Positions 15,833 through 24,217 are shown, numbered from the stretch's first letter. The stretch is DNA of 48,306 bases from Janthinobacterium sp. GW456P (GCF_002127655.1 NZ_NEHB01000016.1:73504-121809), one strand, 5' to 3'. Program-made: numbers and translations. Notes: generated by a model not told the origin, from the sequence alone.

Positions 15833-16471
15833 ATGTGCGCCGACTATACCCCCAGCCGTAGCGATCAAATCGAACAGCATTTCGCTGTCCGCTCCCCTCA
15901 ATTTGACCTGCCGCCGGAAGCCTGGCCCGGCTATATGGCGCCGATCATCCGCGCTTCGCACGATGCGCCCGGCGAAATGGAAGTCGCGCCGGCATGTTTC
16001 GGCATGGTTCCGCATTGGGCCGATAAGAAATTAGCGCGCCAGACCTACAACGCCCGCACCGAAACCGTGGCGCAAAAGCCGTCCTTCCGCAATGCCTGGA
16101 AGCGCAAACAGTTCTGTATTATCCCCGCCGATAACTTCTTCGAACCTTGCTATGAGACGGGGAATCCAGTCCGCTGGCGCATCGAGCGCGCCGATGGCAT
16201 GCCGGCCGCCATCGCCGGGATATGGGAATTCCGGCCACAGGATTTGCTGCTGTCGTTCTCAATGCTGACGATAAACGCCGATGGCCATCCGCTCATGCAG
16301 CGTTTCCACAAGCCGGATGACGAAAAGCGGATGGTGATGATCCTCGACCCAGACCAGTATCAAGGCTGGCTCGATGGTTCTCTTGTGACAGAGGAGGATT
16401 TGTTTCAGCAGTATCCAGCAGAGCGCTTTGTGGCTGTAGCTGATCCGCTTCCGCCGCGTGTGAAAAAATGA
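15833..16471 (+). CDS. SRAP family protein (YedK/HMCES-like), DNA-protein crosslink former
   Basis: The 212-residue product belongs to the SOS response-associated peptidase family, which covalently traps abasic sites in single-stranded DNA through its N-terminal cysteine. The sequence has the required Cys2 (MCADY), the asparagine in TYNART (Asn73), the glutamate in NFFEP (Glu104) and the histidine in QRFHKPDDEKRM (His159). These correspond to Cys2, Asn75, Glu105 and His160 of E. coli YedK. The ATG at 15833 is fixed by the need for Cys at position 2; upstream in-frame codons would abolish it. It is the second gene behind a LexA box. Phage-carried SRAP genes are known, but the pairing with the preceding unknown gene is not one I recognise. 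Confidence 0.92.
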   Translation: MCADYTPSRSDQIEQHFAVRSPQFDLPPEAWPGYMAPIIRASHDAPGEMEVAPACFGMVPHWADKKLARQTYNARTETVAQKPSFRNAWKRKQFCIIPADNFFEPCYETGNPVRWRIERADGMPAAIAGIWEFRPQDLLLSFSMLTINADGHPLMQRFHKPDDEKRMVMILDPDQYQGWLDGSLVTEEDLFQQYPAERFVAVADPLPPRVKK

Positions 16472-16591
16472 ACACGGGCCGGTGTTGCAATGGGCAACCT
16501 GACTCCTTCGCATGATCCTCTCCGGCCAATTAGTTGAGTTAGGAATTACCGGAAGAGAATGAGACTTGAAAGTTAGCTTTCGCAACAGCGG

Positions 16592-17464
16592 CTAACGAGG
16601 CTTATGCTCAGTACGTCCCGCAATATTAGGGATGGAGTCGGCAGGACTCACAGTGGTTTGAACTGACGCCCGTCCAGCCAAGCGCTTGCGTGCTACCGAT
16701 GCAAAGGTTTTGCCGGTTCGCTTCACCTCGCTAAAGATTTTCTGCAAATCTTCCCCAAAGATAGGAGACTCATCCGCCATAATTATTGTCGATAAATTGT
16801 AAACTTGTTCATCTTCCTGATCCGTTCTTGATGTTTCCTCGATCACCCAATCGGCGTCCACTTCCACCGCTTCCTGCATGCCTGCCCCCGCCGCACCGAA
16901 GCCATAGTGAACATTGGGTAATGCTCGCGCCTCAAGCATAAAAATGTCACGTTTGGAAAGTGGGACATGAAATTCATTAAAATCTATAAATGGACGGTTA
17001 TCAATCCGCATTTGAAAGTGATAGTGAGGAAATGAAGAGTGGTGTCCACCGTGTCCCATGAAATCAGTTTTGGAGCAATCAAAACTCCACTCGATATTTT
17101 TCCATCGAATAGAATAACTTAATATTTTCCGATCAGATTTTTCATCCTCTAGATCATTGATATTCCTGAGAGGCTGCTCTTTGTTGGCGCACCATCGTAG
17201 GAAAGCTGCGATTGCGTGGTAATCATATCTAGCGAAAATTTTAGAAAAGTCTTTTTTCTTGAATTTTGTCCTGCGTAGAAGCCAATGTGAACAAGGCGCT
17301 GCCGTCCGCATCTGATCAAATTGCTCTCCACACAAATAGCAGCAACCTCTTTCATATGCTTCTTCAAATTTTTTTACTTGTGCATCGTGGTTTGCGCGAT
17401 CCAGTTCATTTAACTGATTTCGTTGCTTATTTGTGAGGCTATAAAAAAAGGAAGAGGGGTCCAT
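16592..17464 (-). CDS. Unknown cargo protein with Cys/His clusters
   Basis: The 290-residue product has no family I recognise. Near residues 41-60 it has a CCYLC...CSH arrangement (Cys42, Cys45, Cys58, His60) followed by WLLRR, which looks like a treble-clef or HNH-type zinc site. Around residues 138-149 is a histidine-rich run, GHGGHHSSFPHYHF, followed by a NEFHVPLSKRDI segment. The C-terminal ~60 residues are low in complexity. It is the last of four unknown genes on the minus strand in lower-GC DNA, converging on the SRAP gene. A nuclease or metal-dependent effector is possible, but no catalytic motif is certain. Codon and base use differ clearly from the structural genes, indicating separate acquisition. 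Confidence 0.7.
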   Translation of the reverse strand: MDPSSFFYSLTNKQRNQLNELDRANHDAQVKKFEEAYERGCCYLCGEQFDQMRTAAPCSHWLLRRTKFKKKDFSKIFARYDYHAIAAFLRWCANKEQPLRNINDLEDEKSDRKILSYSIRWKNIEWSFDCSKTDFMGHGGHHSSFPHYHFQMRIDNRPFIDFNEFHVPLSKRDIFMLEARALPNVHYGFGAAGAGMQEAVEVDADWVIEETSRTDQEDEQVYNLSTIIMADESPIFGEDLQKIFSEVKRTGKTFASVARKRLAGRASVQTTVSPADSIPNIAGRTEHKPR

Positions 17465-17554
17465 GCTGAAAAGATACTTTCGAAGTTAATTCAGGAGGTT
17501 GAAAATTTCAAGTCAATGAAATATAGTTTTAAGTTTTTGGTCCAGTATGGGGTT

Positions 17555-18112
17555 TTATTCACAATCATAATCATTGGTAAAATCAGCCCAAGCAGCGTCT
17601 CGAAGAATTTTTACCCACGCTCGATTGTAGCTTAGAAACCCTTGCGCAACGCTCATTACTCGGTCGTAGTCAACACTCTCCAATGACGATATTTGGAGGT
17701 TAAAGTCAGCTCCATAATGGCCCGCTGCATTATTTCTCAGTGGCCCCCATCGCTCCAGAAGACCTAGGGGGGCAGCAAATTGTATACGCAGTTCTTTTTT
17801 AATTTCCCTACTGATCGGCACCCCTCTCTCTGCCATCAGTTTTTCGATTTTCGGTGTCATTTCTTGCAGGCGCAATTTGTATTCAAACAGTCTTAGGATT
17901 AGTCCTTTTAAAGCCACTGCTTGAGCAAAATCTATTGGTTTGTTTCGAATTACTCCAATCATTTCTGTGGATATGTCATATTGGAATATGGCGCTTTGAA
18001 GTTTTAGCTCGGCAAAATCTCTGTGTAAACCAGAGATTGGTGATTTGAAATCGCGATAAGAAGAGTTGAGAACCTGTTCAGCTTTTTTTAAAATTTCCTC
18101 AAAGTCTGGCAT
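17555..18112 (-). CDS. Unknown helical cargo protein
   Basis: This 185-residue protein is predicted to be almost entirely helical. It has no signal peptide or membrane segment. Segments such as EEILKKAEQVLNSSYRDF, RLFEYKLRLQEMTPKIEKLM and RWGPLRNNAAGHYGADFN are notable; the RNN..GHY stretch recalls HEPN-type helical proteins but does not fit a standard Rx4-6H clearly. The ATG at 18112 is chosen because AAAGGA lies about seven bases upstream; in-frame codons further up lack a site. It lies 90 bases before the 16592 gene on the same strand and may share its transcript. Function unknown. Confidence 0.65.
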   Translation of the reverse strand: MPDFEEILKKAEQVLNSSYRDFKSPISGLHRDFAELKLQSAIFQYDISTEMIGVIRNKPIDFAQAVALKGLILRLFEYKLRLQEMTPKIEKLMAERGVPISREIKKELRIQFAAPLGLLERWGPLRNNAAGHYGADFNLQISSLESVDYDRVMSVAQGFLSYNRAWVKILRDAAWADFTNDYDCE

Positions 18113-18289
18113 TTTTTTCCTTTGTGTAGATAGATACTTTGGTAGGAATTTCATTGCCGCGCTGATGGCGCACGTTCGTGGTTCCAATCAGCTTTTCAAC
18201 TTAGCCAGCTTCTACAGCACCCAGCGCATCAGTCCGTATCCGAGTGACAGACCTGACCCTCATACTGCGCTCGCCGGAGAGGCGAACGA

Positions 18290-19024
18290 TTAGAACCTTC
18301 CTCCCTTAGACTCTCTGACATGAAACTTTAAGTCCGGGCTAACGGAGCGGACATACTCGCTTACTTTTTCAACACTTTGCATATGATTTAGGCTAATCGA
18401 GTTGAAGCCCAAACCAGTGAACTCGTCCAGTAGTCCGCCGCTCTCGATAAGAGCAGTTTTTTCATCGTTGCCCACTGCATATACCATAATAAACCTGATT
18501 TTCTTACTAATGACTTTGCCATTTATTTGTTTGGTATGTCGCGTCGCCATCACGTATCCTTGCAGGATCGCTTGCGCTATCATCATCGGTTTGGCAAAAG
18601 ACTTGCATTTGATGCCACCCTCAGTAGTTGTAATATAAAAATCAATCTTTTCGTTTGGGGCCATACTGTGCTGCCACTCATCGCTTCCTACTGTGAGAAA
18701 CGAGTAGCGCTCAGTCGCGATAGAAATAGTCTCAAGAGCTTTCAACACAAGGGGAGGTTCAAATTGGTGCATTGGGAACTGTATATGATCCCCGAAGACG
18801 CCAAACACATCGTAGATAGTGATCGGTCGATCTTTGTTATTTGATAGCACCACACTTTTCACCTGAGCTGGAAAAAAACGATCCTCGCCCATCTGAGCTG
18901 AACAGGAAATGCTTACCCCGATTTTCTTTATCGCCAAGTACAAACTTAGCGGGAAAATCACCAAACCTGGCACCAGTTTTAGAAACTCTTGAGAAGAGAA
19001 CACCAAATTGCAAATTTCAGTCAC
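18290..19024 (-). CDS. Unknown membrane-anchored cargo protein
   Basis: The 244-residue product has one hydrophobic segment near the N-terminus (residues ~15-34, LVPGLVIFPLSLYLAIKK) followed by a long soluble part rich in beta structure, probably cytoplasmic. The GTG start at 19024 is strongly supported by GGAGG four bases upstream. It is separated from the 19079 gene by 54 bases and from the next by 177, so it may be co-transcribed with both. No family recognised. A membrane-tethered protein in a cargo cluster could be a sensor or effector, which is inference only. Confidence 0.65.
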   Translation of the reverse strand: MTEICNLVFSSQEFLKLVPGLVIFPLSLYLAIKKIGVSISCSAQMGEDRFFPAQVKSVVLSNNKDRPITIYDVFGVFGDHIQFPMHQFEPPLVLKALETISIATERYSFLTVGSDEWQHSMAPNEKIDFYITTTEGGIKCKSFAKPMMIAQAILQGYVMATRHTKQINGKVISKKIRFIMVYAVGNDEKTALIESGGLLDEFTGLGFNSISLNHMQSVEKVSEYVRSVSPDLKFHVRESKGGRF

Positions 19025-19078
19025 TGATCCTCCACATAATCCAACGTAAAAAAGCTGTCATTACCTCGCGCCCAAAAT

Positions 19079-20473
19079 TTATTGATTCTGCGCCCGACGC
19101 TGCCTGAAATCTATAAGAGCCTGTGCGACAGCCTCTTCGGGAATACGCGGAATTATGTTTGTCGGTATGATAACATCACAGTCGACTGGTTCAACGCCGT
19201 CGATGGTTAGTTCAACAGTGCGATTCGCGACAACGCTGTGGAAATAGCGTGTGAAATCTTCGACATCTTCTTCGCCAAAGTCGCTTCCGTCACGTATTCC
19301 GCTCTCATCCAGCAGCGTATGCATGCGTCCGTTTACCAAGTCCATTGCGAACGCAAGCAGTATAGTGTTGCGAACGCTCAGTAAAATGAATTTCAATACG
19401 CCGTCGCTGCATTCCGTCGGCACCAATTTCATAGTCTCAAACTGCTTTGGGGGCGAGTCAGGCCAGAGCCTTACAGATACGATTGCTTCATTGAGTTTGC
19501 CTAAGTCGCCGACCTCTGTCACTCGGCCGCCAACTTTTAAATTAGCTACCGACGCCTTAGGCATTAGCTCATGCCAAGGTGCCACTCGGTCTCGTATGCG
19601 GTAGAGGTCTGACTCATCAGGCACGCCGGCGTCCACCTTAATATATTGGATTGCCAGTGCCGCGATAATATTGAGGTCGGCAGCGATGCGCTGACGGTCT
19701 GCAGGAATGTCCGGATCCACGATGTTGCCACCAACGCTCGCATGAGCGACGGCGCAGCGTCCCGAATCGAAAAGGTGACGATTGACGTTGACGCCCTGGC
19801 CATTTAGCTCATGGATTCTTTTTACTGCTTGCTCATCCGTGAGAAGGGCTAAGTTTCGCTCAACCCAAGCAATACGGTCGGTTGCCTTGAATTGACTCTC
19901 GATGACCTTGAAAAACGACAAAAATGAATAAGGTCCATGCACATGCTCTAGTCGACGTCCTTCTCGCAAAAATGCGAGGGCCTTGCGTACTTGGTCGTCC
20001 TCAATGACGGGCATGTGGTTACAGCTAAAAGTTCTGTAGCCTGACTGCAAAAGGGTTGCGAACTTTGTACTGGTAGAGTAACGAATCATACGACTGCCCC
20101 AGACTTGCCCGGTGATATCAACGTAACCCCGCTTGTAAAAGCCGAGCACGGAAGTGAACCGATACACACGTGCCAATGCCTCATCGCAATTATTCTGCTT
20201 CGCGGGCGTACTAATACTTGGGCTGATACGTTGTTGGCCCTCCTGCCGCGCCCCATGGAGCAGATACTCGGCACCATCGTAATCTAACCAAACGTCGTCC
20301 TGAGGCCAAGCTATAGAGGAGGCTACGCCGACCGTAAGCCAGCCAAGGTGTTCGGCCACCTTGGCCAAGGCGTCGTCCCCGAAAAGGTGATGAATGTATG
20401 GTGTCTTCATGACTGACGATAATACGCGGTACGCATGTGTCTCGGGGATTTTCTCAGAGATTATGACGGGCAT
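19079..20473 (-). CDS. Unknown cargo protein, possibly MauJ-like
   Basis: This 464-residue soluble protein is the first gene of the four-gene minus-strand cluster. Its middle portion (FFKVIESQF near residue 190, then RHLFDSGRCAVAHASVGGNIVDPD near 245) resembles proteins annotated as methylamine utilisation MauJ-like in accessory regions. That likeness is from memory and does not mean a metabolic role; no mau genes are nearby. The R-x-A-x-AHA element recalls HEPN-like helical domains. The N-terminus reads MPVIISEKIPETHAYRV; a second possible start is Met22 at 20410. The preceding ~440 bases up to ssrA contain no gene. Confidence 0.65.
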   Translation of the reverse strand: MPVIISEKIPETHAYRVLSSVMKTPYIHHLFGDDALAKVAEHLGWLTVGVASSIAWPQDDVWLDYDGAEYLLHGARQEGQQRISPSISTPAKQNNCDEALARVYRFTSVLGFYKRGYVDITGQVWGSRMIRYSTSTKFATLLQSGYRTFSCNHMPVIEDDQVRKALAFLREGRRLEHVHGPYSFLSFFKVIESQFKATDRIAWVERNLALLTDEQAVKRIHELNGQGVNVNRHLFDSGRCAVAHASVGGNIVDPDIPADRQRIAADLNIIAALAIQYIKVDAGVPDESDLYRIRDRVAPWHELMPKASVANLKVGGRVTEVGDLGKLNEAIVSVRLWPDSPPKQFETMKLVPTECSDGVLKFILLSVRNTILLAFAMDLVNGRMHTLLDESGIRDGSDFGEEDVEDFTRYFHSVVANRTVELTIDGVEPVDCDVIIPTNIIPRIPEEAVAQALIDFRQRRAQNQ

Positions 20474-20912
20474 TGGTGGGGGCCGCGTAGGGGGGGAGAA
20501 GCAGTATGACGCTCATAGCGAGTCCCTCCTCAGATAGTCGTGCATTCGTGGCTTAAGTTGGCTTATCAACCAGCTCATCCATAAACACCCGCCCAGCGTA
20601 CGAAAGAAAAAGGCCATCCGAGGAAGGCCTTTTTTCTTTCGCACACCGGAACTGAGCGGCGCAACTTTTAGCGTAGCTTTTATAAACTACCGCACATCAT
20701 TCATAGGGGAAACACGCTGTTGTATCATCAGTGTATCGGCGTGAAGCCACGATCAAAGTTCGCGGCCAGGGCTGTGATGCTCAGCCTATTGTGAGGAGGG
20801 GACATAAAAAAAAGCTGTCATTTTGTTGTCATTCCTAGGCTAAAACAGCCCAAAAACAACCCAAATAATGACAGCCTTCTTCTTGCTAACTACTTGATTC
20901 TAAACAATTCAG
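20474..20912. other. Non-coding stretch between cargo and ssrA, with hairpin and repeats
   Basis: No gene is supported here. A long near-perfect inverted repeat at 20601-20641 (GAAAAAGGCC pairing with GGCCTTTTTTC) can act as a terminator in both directions. A 15-base sequence AAAAAAGCTGTCATT (20808-20822) is followed by a second TGTCATT and, inverted, by AATGACAGCC just beyond. The same 15-mer also occurs at 19048-19062. Such clustered direct and inverted copies beside the ssrA 3' end could be integrase arm sites or remnants of an attachment region. Confidence 0.5.
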
Positions 20913-21273
20913 TGGTGGAGACGGCGGGAATCGAACCCGCGTCCGCAAGCACTCCACAGACAGTTCTACATACTTAGCACTATCATTTAATTTAACTCAG
21001 CCAGCACGGATGTGCACGTTATGGGCAAGCGAGTTACCTATTATTTAGTCGGACGCTAAGTAACCCAGCATACGACGAGTCCCTGTAAATGACTCTAGAG
21101 CTTTTGACGGCCCACCCCAGGGACGAGGTGTTCTAGAGCTAACAGCGATTAAGCTGCCAGTGCGTACGAGTTATCGTTTGCAGTTAAGTTTTTTCTGGGT
21201 GTATTTACGAGGTAACCAGCCCTCGGTATGCCCTGCGCTGCTTTGCAACCCACGTCGAAACCAGGTCGTCCCC
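20913..21273 (-). ncRNA. ssrA: Transfer-messenger RNA (tmRNA)
   Basis: The minus strand starts GGGGACGACCTGGTTTCGACG, a standard tmRNA 5' end, and ends with a T-arm GGTTCGATTCCCGCCGTCTCC-A-CCA (quoted in part: TTCGATTCCCGCC). The 5' GGGGACG pairs with CGTCTCC in the acceptor stem. The tag reading frame at 21149-21181 encodes ANDNSYALAA and a TAA stop, after a resume alanine codon. tmRNA with SmpB frees stalled ribosomes and tags the product for proteolysis. Its 3' end is a common integration target for phages, which fits the prophage on that side. Confidence 0.95.
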
Positions 21274-21381
21274 ACAGAACCTTCATTGTAGCGCAATCTT
21301 CACACTCTTGCATGATGCATTCGCAGTCAGAGATATGCCAGGTGGCGCCAGTGTCAAGTCAGCATCGAAGCGCCGGCCGTT

Positions 21382-22086
21382 TCACGCCGCCAGTTGCCGC
21401 GCCTGCGCCGCCTTCACCACGTCCGCCACCAGATCGAGCAAGGCTTGCGGCGTATCGAGCAAATGGTCGGCGTTCCAGTGCTGCGGCTCGACGGGGCCGC
21501 AGTAGCCCCAGGCGCAGGCGACCGTGCGCATGCCGGCCGCGCGGCCGGCCTGGATGTCGCGCAGGTCGTCGCCCACGTACCAGCAGTCTTGCGGCGTCAG
21601 GTTCAGGCGGCGGGCCGCTTCCAGGAGGGGGGCGGGGTGGGGTTTCGGATGCGCCATGGTGTCGCCCGAGATCACGCAGCCGGCGCCGCCCAGGCCGATC
21701 TGGCCGACCAGCGGGTCGGTGAAGCGGGCGGCCTTGTTGGTGACCACGCCCCAGGCCAGGCCCAGAGCGCTCAAGCCTTCCAGCATGGCGGGGATGCCGT
21801 CGAACAAGCGGCTTTCCACGGCCAGCGCCGCTTCGTAATTGTTCAGAAAACCGTCTTTCAGGGCTTCGTAGCCGCTTTCGCCGGGGCCGATGCCATACGA
21901 TGCGCCTATCATGCCGCGCGCGCCGGCCGAGGCCGTGGGTCGCAGGATGTCGTACGGGGTCGGCGCCAGGCCGGCGCGGGCGCGCAGCAGGTTGATGGCC
22001 GCTGCCAGGTCGGGCGCGGTGTCGGCCAGGGTGCCGTCGAGGTCGAACAGGATGGCGCGCGGGGCTGGCAGATGGTCAGTGATCAT
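21382..22086 (-). CDS. gph: Phosphoglycolate phosphatase (HAD family)
   Basis: The 234-residue product is a haloacid dehalogenase phosphatase that removes phosphate from 2-phosphoglycolate, a by-product of DNA 3'-phosphoglycolate repair. Motif I is ILFDLDGTLADTAPDL near residue 12, motif II lies in VVTNKA near residue 115, motif III is the lysine in HPKPHP, and motif IV is YVGDDLRD near residue 170. Start ATG at 22086 gives the usual N-terminus; an in-frame TTG nine bases upstream is possible. It lies 68 bases after ubiG in the same direction, an arrangement common in Burkholderiales. Confidence 0.9.
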   Translation of the reverse strand: MITDHLPAPRAILFDLDGTLADTAPDLAAAINLLRARAGLAPTPYDILRPTASAGARGMIGASYGIGPGESGYEALKDGFLNNYEAALAVESRLFDGIPAMLEGLSALGLAWGVVTNKAARFTDPLVGQIGLGGAGCVISGDTMAHPKPHPAPLLEAARRLNLTPQDCWYVGDDLRDIQAGRAAGMRTVACAWGYCGPVEPQHWNADHLLDTPQALLDLVADVVKAAQARQLAA

Positions 22087-22154
22087 GGCGGGCAAAGTGT
22101 GTCAAGTAGGAATGAAAAATGGCGGCCGCAGCCGCCTTGTATTGTGCGTGATGG

Positions 22155-22850
22155 TTACAGCGGCCGGGTGCAGGCCACCAGGTAATTGACGCTGGTATCG
22201 CTATTAAGTGAGTAAATCTTGGTCAGCGGATTGTAGCCCATGCCGCGCATGCTGTTGACGTCCAGGCCGGCGCTGCGCAGGTATTGCGACAGTTCGGCCG
22301 GGGTGATGAATTTGTCATAGTCGTGCGTGCCTTTCGGCAGCAGACGCAGCAGGTATTCGGCACCGAGGATGGCGAACAGATACGCTTTCGGGTTGCGGTT
22401 CAGGGTCGACAGGAAGACGTGGCCGCCCGGTTTCACCAAGGTGGCGCAAGCCTGGACGATGGCGGCGGGGTCCGGCACGTGCTCGAGCATTTCCATGCAG
22501 GTCACGACGTCGTACTGGCCCGGCTCTTCCGCGGCCATGGCTTCGGCGGCGATCAGCTTGTAGCGCACCTTGGCACCGGATTCCAGGCTGTGCAGGTCGG
22601 CCACTTTCAAGGCCTTGTCGGACAGGTCGATGCCCGTCACGTCGGCGCCTTTGCGGGCCATCGATTCGGCCAGGATGCCGCCGCCGCAGCCGATGTCGAT
22701 CACGCGCTTGCCGGCCAGCGGCACTTTTGCGTTGATCCATTCCAGGCGCAGGGGGTTAATTTCGTGCAGGGGACGAAACTCGGAAGTGGGGTCCCACCAG
22801 CGGTGGGCCAGCTCACTGAATTTTTGGATTTCGAGAGGGTCGGCGTTCAT
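22155..22850 (-). CDS. ubiG: Ubiquinone biosynthesis O-methyltransferase
   Basis: This 231-residue SAM-dependent enzyme methylates two hydroxyl groups in ubiquinone synthesis. The N-terminus [23 protein letters not shown] is characteristic of UbiG. The SAM-binding motif I is [17 protein letters not shown] near residue 53, and post-motif I includes [12 protein letters not shown]. The C-terminal [12 protein letters not shown] is also family-typical. It is upstream of gph and downstream of ompA on the same strand, with a terminator between ompA and ubiG. Confidence 0.95.
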   Translation of the reverse strand: MNADPLEIQKFSELAHRWWDPTSEFRPLHEINPLRLEWINAKVPLAGKRVIDIGCGGGILAESMARKGADVTGIDLSDKALKVADLHSLESGAKVRYKLIAAEAMAAEEPGQYDVVTCMEMLEHVPDPAAIVQACATLVKPGGHVFLSTLNRNPKAYLFAILGAEYLLRLLPKGTHDYDKFITPAELSQYLRSAGLDVNSMRGMGYNPLTKIYSLNSDTSVNYLVACTRPL

Positions 22851-22900
22851 AGGTCGAATAATAGCGGCAATTTTACAATTGGGCAGCCACGGACGAAAAA

Positions 22901-22925
22901 AAACCCCGCCGTGGCGGGGTTTTTC
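22901..22925 (-). terminator. Terminator between ompA and ubiG
   Basis: An eight-base GC stem ACCCCGCC/GGCGGGGT with a two-base centre is flanked by T-runs on both strands. On the minus strand it ends the ompA transcript before ubiG. Confidence 0.8.
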
Positions 22926-22979
22926 ATGCTGTTCTTGACTTGCGCGATGACTTGCGGCAAGTCCAGAGGGGCTCAGCTA

Positions 22980-23690
22980 TTACTTGTTGCGGGTACCAAC
23001 AACTTCGATTTCCACGCGACGGTTTTTCGCACGGCCTTCGGCAGTTTTGTTATCAGCAACAGGTTGTTTCTCGCCTTTGCCTTCGGTGTACACGCGGTTG
23101 CTTTCAACGCCTTTGTTGACCAGGTAGGCTTTGACAGCATCAGCACGACGTACCGACAGTTTTTGGTTGTAAGCATCGGTGCCGACGGAGTCGGTGTGAC
23201 CCACAGCGATGATGACTTCCAGGTTGATGCCACCCAGTTGCGCGGCCAGCTCGTCCAGCTTGGCTTTGCCTTCTGGCTTCAGCGTAGCTTTGTCGAAATC
23301 GAAGAAGGCATCAGCAGCGAAGCTGACTTTTTCCGAGGTAGGAGCAACGACGACTGGCACTGGCACGACAGGTGCTGGTGCTGGTGCAGGTACGACTGGC
23401 GCTGGAGGAGCTACGCATTTGCCGTCTTGCAGGGTTTCTGGCTCTACGCACAGTGGTACGTCGCAACCTGGCACTGCGTCAGCAGGTGTCCAGTAGCCGG
23501 TGCGCCAGCACAGGCCGAATGGGTCACGCACGATCACGCCGCGGGCATCTTGCACGTAAGCGCTTTTTGGGCTTGGTGCTTGGATGTCAGTGGTAACTGG
23601 CGCGAATGGTGGGGAGGTTGGGGTTTGGGCCGAAGCCGAGCCAGCAATCACTGCGGATGCAGCGAAAAACAGCGTTACAAATTTATTCAT
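22980..23690 (-). CDS. OmpA-family outer membrane protein
   Basis: The 236-residue protein has a signal peptide (MNKFVTLFFAASAVIAGSASA) and a proline/valine-rich linker near residues 95-115. Its C-terminal OmpA domain, which grips peptidoglycan, includes FDFDKATLKPEGKAKLDELA and VGHTDSVGTDAYNQKLSVRRA near residues 165-180. It lacks the eight-stranded beta-barrel of E. coli OmpA; instead a short region (SAYVQDARGVIVRDPFGLCW) with four cysteines precedes the linker. This is the usual architecture in Burkholderiales. GAAAGGA lies upstream of the start. Its T-ending codons suggest high expression. Confidence 0.9.
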   Translation of the reverse strand: MNKFVTLFFAASAVIAGSASAQTPTSPPFAPVTTDIQAPSPKSAYVQDARGVIVRDPFGLCWRTGYWTPADAVPGCDVPLCVEPETLQDGKCVAPPAPVVPAPAPAPVVPVPVVVAPTSEKVSFAADAFFDFDKATLKPEGKAKLDELAAQLGGINLEVIIAVGHTDSVGTDAYNQKLSVRRADAVKAYLVNKGVESNRVYTEGKGEKQPVADNKTAEGRAKNRRVEIEVVGTRNK

Positions 23691-24217
23691 TCTTTTTTCC
23701 TTTCGGGGGGTGATATCCGCAGAACAACACTGCGCTACTGGTGCTACGTGCCAAGATTTTATCATGTAGACCATATGCGCTCGTTTCAGATTGCGAAACT
23801 AGCAATTAACTTCCCAGTCATTTTGCCACACGCATCAGGGGCACACGACCGTGGTTAAATCAAAGCTTGCCCGATTTTAGACCGTGCGTTGTTTTTGCGC
23901 AACGAAAATGCCCATTTGTAACGCGTCTGTAACAATTGATCGTTTTTTTTGCCACTTTTAAGGGCAGGTGTCTTGAACTGGTATTGCCATTGTGCATTAT
24001 CGTTAGGTCAACCCGCACGTCGCCGGTGCAAACCGCCGATCGGCCTGGCATGGCCAATTTGTACAGGTAGCTTGGCGCGCATGCTAAAATCGTGCGCTTG
24101 ACTGTCAAGAGTGTCGAGTAAATGCCCACGACGACAGCCACCCCAGGATATGCAGTATTGCGTCATACATTGCGTAACAGATAAGTTAACCACAGCCTGA
24201 GATCAGTCGAACCGCCA
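23691..24217. promoter_or_regulatory. Divergent ompA/gyrA promoter region
   Basis: This 527-base gap separates the leftward ompA gene from rightward gyrA and must contain promoters for both. Candidate elements include an extended -10 (TGCTAAAAT, ending 24090) and a TTGACT hexamer at 24098-24103 upstream of gyrA, and TGATAAAAT on the minus strand upstream of ompA. No open reading frame in it looks real. The length suggests a long ompA leader, but no riboswitch fold is recognised. Confidence 0.45.

Larger units (their letters stand above)
1..20912. mobile_element. P2-type prophage (partial, left end outside window)
   Basis: A contiguous set of P2 morphogenesis homologues runs in P2 order: Q and P on the plus strand, then O, N, M, L, X, lysis genes, R, S, V, W, J, I and H on the minus strand. 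The sheath, tube, tape-measure and D genes would lie left of base 1. The right limit is placed at the 3' end of ssrA because the DNA from 16592 to about 20900 is lower in GC than both flanks and ssrA is a frequent phage target. No att repeat can be checked inside the window. No integrase, repressor or replication gene is present here, and the capsid gene is broken, so the element may be defective. The right boundary is inference; the P2-type identity is firm. Confidence 0.85.

Noticed and set aside
23860..24141. 93-codon minus-strand frame between ompA and gyrA
   Set aside because: Lies in the divergent promoter region, has no protein-like composition and no start signal.
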